In this document: positions 61,760 to 64,000 of the stretch, piece after piece
Layout: each line of letters opens with the position of its first letter
Numbering within the stretch: position 1 is the stretch's first letter
Source: Cricetomys ansorgei
Lineage: Eukaryota; Chordata; Mammalia; Rodentia; Nesomyidae
Reading direction: 5' to 3'
Assembly: GCA_026225945.1 (NCBI GenBank)
Contig: JAMJFZ010001228.1
Span: forward strand, 3,112,501-3,176,500
Length of the DNA stretch: 64,000 bases
The notes under the pieces: generated by a model
Told to the model about the DNA's origin: nothing
The model's database searches: none
Seen by the model: the letters and a program-made list of their open reading frames with translations, nothing else
Translations under genes and position numbers: made by a program

Positions 61760-62254
61760 AGGCATGTATACCATGCTTCCTTGGATTTCCCAAGACTGGA
61801 GTAAAGTTAGAACAAGGAGAATAGAGGAAAATAAAACCCAAGTTCCCTCCATTCCTGAATTCATGTAGAATTGTTGCAAAGACACTCCTGAAATCATCCA
61901 ATTAGGTCAGTAAATCTAAAGAAGGTGCTGTCCCCCACCGTGTATTTGGAAAAGTCCTGGTTGAAGGCTGTTTATCTTATGCCATTTTCTACTTTGTTGT
62001 CCTGAATGTTGGATTTGCCATGTGCTTTCCCTCAGAAGAGTTCTGCAAAGGAATGTCTTTTCCAGGGTTAGTGGTCTGCCTTTGTTGTGAGACCCACTTT
62101 GTTGCTACACAACTGCTGTGACCCCAGTGTGTGTAACAAGTTTGCACGCTGAGTGTTTTCTACTTTCTGTTCCCTAACAGGTGTGAAGCAGTTGAAATTG
62201 CACACATTTTCAACGTGTGATGCATTTGGGTTACTTAACTTTAGAACAGTGTCA
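61760..62254. other. No recognisable element
   Basis: Unique; the minus-strand frame of 102 codons (62068-62376) runs into the adjacent L1. Confidence 0.42.
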
Positions 62255-62905
62255 CATCTATTTTTATTTATTTTTAAACTTATTCTTCTTTCATACAATA
62301 CATTCGGACCCCTGTTTCCAATCCCTCTAGTTTTCCTAGTCTTCCCTCCATCCACTTCCTCTCTTCCTAGTTTCATCCTCCCTCCACTTCCCTTCAGAAA
62401 GGAGCAGGCCTCCCAGGGTTATCAGCCAAGATGGCACCACAGGATACAATAAGACTAGACACAAAACCTCATATCAAGGCTGGACAGAGCAACCCAGTAG
62501 GAAGGAAAGGGCCTCAAGAGCAGGAAAAAGGGACAGGGGTCACCCACTCCTATTGTAAAAAAATCCCATTAAAAACACCAAGCTAACAACCATGGCACAT
62601 ATGCAGGGGACCTAACGCAGATCCATGCAGGCTCTGTGATTGCCACCTAAGTCTCTGTGAGCCCCTATGAGCCCTGCTTAGTTGACTCTGTTGGCCATGT
62701 TCTCCTGGTGACCTCGACCCCTCTGGTTCTTATAATCCTTTCTCCTCCTCTTCCATGGGGTTCCCCCAGCTCCATGGATAGGGACTCAATGATGTTCACA
62801 AATTTGGACTTTCTCTCCACCTGATGTTTGACTATGGAACTCTGCATCTGCTCCCATTAGCTGCCTGAGGGAAGGAGCCTCTCTGGTGATGATTGTGCTA
62901 GGCAT
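62255..62905 (-). mobile_element. LINE-1 3' UTR, antisense, best preserved L1 copy
   Basis: A close match to the rodent L1 3' noncoding region in reverse: CATACAATACATTCGGACCC, AAAGGAGCAGGCCTCCCAGGG, CAATAAGACTAGACACAAAACC, CATATCAAGGCTGGACAGAGC, AACACCAAGCTAACAACCATGG, ATCCATGCAGGCTCTGTGATTG, CTGTGAGCCCCTATGAGCCC, GTTCTCCTGGTGACCTCGACC and CATCTGCTCCCATTAGCTGCC. The low divergence makes it one of the younger insertions here. Confidence 0.95.
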
Positions 62906-62944
62906 GCTGTCACATTTTTAAAAAGGGTTCTTTAAAACTTTGTG

Positions 62945-63120
62945 TGTAGATGTGAGGGTCTATACGGGTGTAAACACAGTCCCTGCAGGGGCAAGGCGGT
63001 GGCATTGGGCCCCTAGGAGTTGGAGTTATGGGTGATTGTGAGCTGCTGCATGTGGGTACTGCAAACTGAACTCTGGAGGGGCAGCAAGTACTCTTTACTA
63101 CTGGGCCATCTCTCCAGCTC
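62945..63120 (-). repeat. B2 SINE, antisense
   Basis: GTAGATGTGAGGGTC, CTAGGAGTTGGAGTTATGGG, ATTGTGAGCTGCTGCATGTGGG, GCAAACTGAACTCTGG and CTGGGCCATCTCTCCAGC. Confidence 0.94.
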
Positions 63121-63654
63121 CCCAGTGTCACATTTCCTGAAGTGCAAGTCTAAAGCTATACAATGATACGAAAGCAGCCCCAGGTTTTATTTTATCTTAA
63201 GGAGAGCACCAATCCCCAGCAACATCCCCGATGCTCTTTGCCCTTTGCAGCTTTCTTGGGTCTCATGCTGCTGGGACTTCTTGTCACCATTCACTTCCGC
63301 ACTACATCTGTCTTCCTGCATTCCCCCTTCTTCAGTCTGACATTGCTTTGGTTAACGTTTGATCCCTCATTCCTCTTCCTGTTCCTGAGACTTTGTCCAT
63401 TCTGAAATCCAGAAAGATAGGTACTCATTTCCTTTGTTGGAACAATGGAGTTGACTTGGCGGTGACAGAATCCTCTTTGGTGGGCTGAGATGAGAATGCT
63501 TGAGCTCACGCTTGCATAGTAAGTCTTACTTAGCTTGTTGCACATACATTGCTCTGGCAGTAAAGCACTGTCCAGTAGAGGTCACTGAGCAAAAGCCTTA
63601 GAACAAAATTGGTACTTTTGATCCCTCCTTCCACCTCATATATGCATTAAGATG
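63121..63654. other. No recognisable element
   Basis: Unique; an 80-codon plus-strand and an 84-codon minus-strand frame overlap and have no known features. Confidence 0.4.
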
Positions 63655-63750
63655 CTGAAGAAGTTGCTTCAGCTTCTGAATCTGTAAAGTGGGCTTTAGT
63701 GAAGTTGAATGGGAGGGTTTAAGTACTAAGTAAATGATACTATTATATTT
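63655..63750 (+). repeat. MIR SINE fragment
   Basis: GTTGCTTCAGCTTCTGAATCTG, TAAAGTGGGC, GGGAGGGTTTAAGTACTAAGTAAATG follow the MIR core and 3' part in sense. Confidence 0.6.
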
Positions 63751-63817
63751 TTGTCACCATATTCTCTTTCCAGATCTTAACAACTGGTTAGGTTGTTAGG
63801 GAGTATGGGAAATAATG

Positions 63818-64000
63818 AGGTTATGATAGTTAGCTTTAATCTTCAACTTGACACAACCTAGAATTACCTGGGCAGAGTATCAATGAAGAATTATCTATAT
63901 TGGGTTGCCCTGTGTGCCAATTGTTTTAATTAAGTTAATTGACTTAGGAAGCTTCAGACTACTGTGGGGGACACCATTCCCTAGGCAGGGAGTTCTGAAG
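63818..64000 (+). mobile_element. Rodent MaLR-type LTR, cut by window end
   Basis: TATGATAGTTAGCTTTAATC, TTCAACTTGACACAACCTAG, AATTACCTGGGCAGAGTATC, TTGGGTTGCCCTGTGTGCC and GGACACCATTCCCTAGGCAGGG are the sense 5' half. The rest lies beyond the window. Confidence 0.9.

Noticed and set aside
612..63120. tRNA-like A and B boxes at SINE heads
   Set aside because: B2, B3, B4 and ID elements derive from tRNA-like promoters; none folds as a standalone tRNA gene by eye, and each continues into a SINE body.

Overview
This is noncoding nuclear DNA from a rodent, most likely a muroid (mouse, rat, hamster, vole or gerbil group). The evidence is the repeat set: B1, B2/B3 and B4/ID-type SINEs, rodent Lx-type LINE-1 3' ends, MaLR LTRs of rodent type, two copies of the rodent hAT element URR1, and older mammal-wide MIR, L2 and MLT1 remnants. 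Long dinucleotide microsatellites are also typical. I could not fix the genus: the B1 copies carry the general murid/cricetid form, and most repeats are old and diverged.

I find no protein-coding gene, processed pseudogene, tRNA or rRNA gene. The longest open frames are either translations of microsatellites (52.5-53.2 kb) or frames of at most about 170 codons that cross repeat boundaries or match no family I know. The window is either intergenic or lies inside a large intron.

Layout. 0-5 kb: B1, L1, B2, an MLT1 LTR, a rodent MaLR copy, and a 0.9 kb L1 3' UTR on the minus strand. 5-10 kb: URR1, B2, MIR, composite SINE and B4 copies. 10-15 kb: stacked minus-strand L1 fragments (11.7-13.3 kb) and a plus-strand L1 tail. 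15-20 kb: an MLT1 LTR split by a SINE, a MaLR LTR, and a B2 copy split by a solo LTR. 20-31 kb: a repeat-free island at 20.6-21.2 kb, many SINEs and LTR remnants, a second URR1, and a B2 nested inside another SINE. 31-45 kb: mixed SINE, L1, L2 and LTR remnants. 45-49 kb: a repeat-free AT-rich island, a (TA)n tract, L1 and SINEs. 49.4-52.5 kb and 53.1-55.3 kb: two repeat-poor blocks separated by a B1 copy and a 200 bp TTTC tract. 55-64 kb: L1, MaLR, LTR and SINE remnants ending in a MaLR copy cut by the window edge.

There is no operon-like or cooperating gene system here. The parts most worth testing are several repeat-free islands that look like candidate conserved regulatory elements (near 8.1, 20.6, 27.3, 44.5, 46.1, 52.25 and 54.7 kb), two exact short palindromic structures, a marked minus-strand bias of the L1 fragments, and an unassigned sequence present twice. 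All family names come from recognising consensus-like stretches by eye; boundaries are usually good to about 10-30 bases.
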